A DNA stretch of 64,000 bases from Scytalidium lignicola (taxonomy: Eukaryota > Ascomycota > Leotiomycetes). Shown one piece after another: positions 61,641 through 64,000 of the stretch. The stretch lies in NCBI GenBank assembly GCA_002812745.2, contig NCSJ02000010.1:236182-300181 (forward strand), written 5' to 3'. How positions within the stretch are numbered: position 1 is the stretch's first letter; each line of letters starts with the position of its first letter. The notes beneath the pieces are model-generated. The model ran no database searches. It saw only the letters and a list, made by a program, of their open reading frames with translations, and was not told the origin of the DNA. The translations under genes were made by a program, and so were the position numbers.

Positions 61641-62136
61641 TTATATTAATCATATACTGAATTCTTACCAGGCTGGACAATCCGCCTGCAATGATAGTTA
61701 CCGGAACGTATACAAAACTACATAGCAAGCCTCAATGACGATGACAAAGTCAAGTGCAATTAATGGCCGTAGAAGCTGTCCTGAATTGACGACACCGAAA
61801 CTATGGCTAGGACCAGAAAATACAGCCGCCAGGTCTGAGGAATCGAGCGAGAAGGTAAAGTTGATCTCATAAGTGGGAGGTTGCAAGATCTCGTTATCGC
61901 AAGGATCAATTTGCAGAATCTGGATTAGAAAAGAAAGCCTCAAACCATCTTCAAAGACATTCTGATTCGCTCATGAAGCGCAGCGATTCTCTAAGTCTAT
62001 GACTTTTGGGAGACTTCGGTAACAGTTCATCTAGAGTAGGACGTGGCCAAACAAATGCTCTTTTCTAAATCCATCACTTATAATTACACTAATAAATACG
62101 CAAACCCCACTTCTTCATTATCTGAATTTCATATAA
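61641..62136. other. Intergenic or decayed stretch before the M20 gene
   Basis: No gene is assigned. The first exon of the M20 peptidase gene, if any, should lie here or just upstream. Confidence 0.35.
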
Positions 62137-63346
62137 TTATCGTTCTCAGGAGTCAGGAAGTTCTTCAGCTTTATCGTAGTAATAGTGTTAGCGAAGTGGG
62201 CTGCTTCAAGCTCAATCAGTACCCAGGTGTCTCTCCAAGACCCGTCGTCCTTATATGAATCTTCCCTCATTAGCTTGCACAAGTCTCTCATTGAACGGCC
62301 TTCAATTACAGATTCCGAAGCCGATGTTTCTTTATTCTTACTAGATTATCTTCAGAGCAAGGGATTCACCGTCAAAACTCAAACTGTGTCACAAGGTAGG
62401 GATAATATTTTGGCTTATATCGGTGAATCACCAAAGACTAGAGTTCTTGTTACCTCTCACATCGATACTGTACCTCCTTTCTTGCCCTATGAGCGAAGAG
62501 GAGATGAAATCTGGGGACGTGGTAGTGTTGATGCCAAAGGCAGCGTGGCGACTCAGATAATTGCCGTAGAATCTCTCTTGGAAGAATCTAAAATCGGTGA
62601 AGGAGATGTTGCGCTTCTCTTTGTAGTAGGAGAGGAGGAGGACAGTGCTGGAATGTTAGCTGCTAACGCTCTCGGACTATCTTGGGAGGCTGTTATTTTT
62701 GGAGAGCCTACAGAGCTCAAGCTTGGTAGCGGCCATAAGGGGGGTATAGGTATTACTATTAAGGCTAGAGGCAAGGCTGGTCATTCAGGATATCCTGAGC
62801 TGGGCAAGAATGCTATTGATATGCTCATTCGAGCACTTTCTTCGTTAAACGAGTTAGAATTACCACGGAGCGAGAGGTATGGAGATACGACCATTAATCT
62901 AGGCACTATCAATGGCGGAGTTGCAGCGAACGTCATTGCTGAAGAGGCTATTGCATCATTGACAGTTAGGATTGCAGCTGGGAGCCCAGAATCGATAAAA
63001 GAGATGGTTGAGACGGCTATATATAAAGCATCTCCTGAAGTAGAGATAGATTACACGTTGGGTATAGGACCTGTCCCCTTAGATCATGATATTGATGGTG
63101 AGTTCTCAGAAATATATAGTGGGAGCTACTATTAATGTATTCATAGGATTTGAGACCATCGTGCTCAACTATGGGACAGATATTCCGAGTTTGGATGGTA
63201 ATCACAAGAGATATCTCTATGGTCCCGGAAGTATCCATGTTGCCCATTCCGACCACGAGAGTGTCAAGATTTCGGACTTGAAGACCGCAGTGGAGGGTTA
63301 CAAAGTTCTTATCATGGAATCTCTAAAAAGGAAGCCTAGTATATGA
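62137..63346 (+). CDS. M20-family metallopeptidase (ArgE/DapE-like), start unresolved
   Basis: Exons 62137..63097 (5' end uncertain) and 63147..63346, about 386 aa. M20 hydrolases use two zinc ions to cut N-acyl or peptide bonds. Motifs seen are TSHIDTVPP (metal His and Asp), GRGSVDAKGSVA (bridging Asp), FVVGEEEDSAG (catalytic Glu), FGEPTELKL, the dimerisation-lid start GKAGHSGYPELGKNA, and the terminal His in SIHVAHSDHE. The frame is open upstream to a TAA at 62134 without an ATG; the last upstream residues VRKFFSFIVVIVLAKWAASS look like a signal peptide, so a short first exon with the start codon probably joins at a CAG near 62148 or 62156. Likely secreted or vacuolar. The substrate is unknown. 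Confidence 0.75.
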
Positions 63347-64000
63347 ATATCTCCGCTTTGTTCTCACTTCAGACCTAAATTTAAGTACTATGGGGTTAGA
63401 TATCACCATCTTTGAAATTACCGATGCTTCTGTAAATTCTTCAACAGCTATATCTATCCCATACCCTTTCCAATCTCAAGATATTCCTATCAATTGAATA
63501 CTATATACTATCAAAGTAAGCCAGTCTCAAAGGCTACATCCAGCAAGAGGAAAATTCACTAGTACGGAGGGAAAGTCATATAAAAGCGTCGATTCCGCAC
63601 ACGAAATTTCATTATTTTCCCCTCAAACAGGCCCGACATATCAGACACGCATATTTACCGCAAACACTCTCGATTCATTCACGGACTCACACAAAAAAAC
63701 ACAGCACTAACAAACAGTCATATTCTGTGCTGCCACGGAGAACACCAGAGGGAGTTACGTATATATTATACATATCGTACACAACTAGAGCAAAAACTTC
63801 CTNAAAAACCTCCTAGTCATTGACCGGAAAGGAAAAAATCGACAGCGAATATATACAGAAACGACAAAAAAAAAAGGTCAGTACTAAAATAAAGAATGAA
63901 AAAGGTTCATTTTCCCCGTTCCCCCTCACACATTTAACCCCATCGCAAGTTGTTGTCCCGTGTTTTCGGTTCTTGAATAAATCTTTTGCGGGAAATGGGG
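63347..64000. other. Intergenic, right end of window
   Basis: AT-rich with an N at 63803 before an A run and further A tracts. No gene is recognised. Confidence 0.5.

Overview
The window is nuclear DNA of a filamentous ascomycete. Genes are densely packed on both strands, carry short GT-AG introns with CTAAC-like branch sites, and include families typical of Pezizomycotina: a BIM1-like copper protein, a CRH cell-wall transglycosidase, a HET-NACHT-WD40 receptor and a decayed pogo/Fot1-type transposon. Base composition and gene style would suit a leotiomycete such as Sclerotiniaceae, but that is inference. Thirteen single N bases, each directly before a homopolymer, suggest a read technology that is weak at homopolymers.

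Region 1 (1-9000): 3' end of signal peptidase subunit SPC3, an MFS monocarboxylate-type transporter, an unrecognised proline/tyrosine-rich protein, a BIM1-like histidine-brace protein and a PMP3-family membrane protein. Region 2 (9000-13700): a head-to-head pair encoding the biotin carboxylase and carboxyltransferase subunits of one acyl-CoA carboxylase. Region 3 (16-47 kb): a housekeeping block with an NRP1-like RNA-binding protein, XRN1, HAT2, an F-box-like protein, the CTK1 kinase, MCM5, VPS54, CutC, a flavin split-barrel protein and a CRH transglycosidase. Several neighbours are divergent and probably share promoters (XRN1/HAT2, MCM5/VPS54, CutC/split-barrel).

Region 4 (47-62 kb) is the accessory part. 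Its centre is a fungal NLR, HET-NACHT-WD40, with a near-identical 126-bp WD40 tandem array. It is whole except for one extra T in a nine-T run. It lies between two diverged inverted copies of a repeat of about 0.5 kb, next to a pseudogene with one nonsense codon. A 2356-bp pogo/Fot1-like element follows, with 105-bp identical inverted termini and a TA duplication. Its transposase is full of TAA/TAG stops. Beyond it are relics, including a probable second HET-domain gene start and a probable MFS fragment. Region 5 (62.1-63.4 kb) holds an M20 metallopeptidase whose first exon I could not resolve.

The most interesting part is 49.6-59.5 kb: an incompatibility/NLR locus with a hypervariable repeat array, inverted flanking repeats and a dead transposon beside it. 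I see no wholly new system. Exon limits below were worked out by hand from splice signals and reading frame, and all multi-exon totals are divisible by three.
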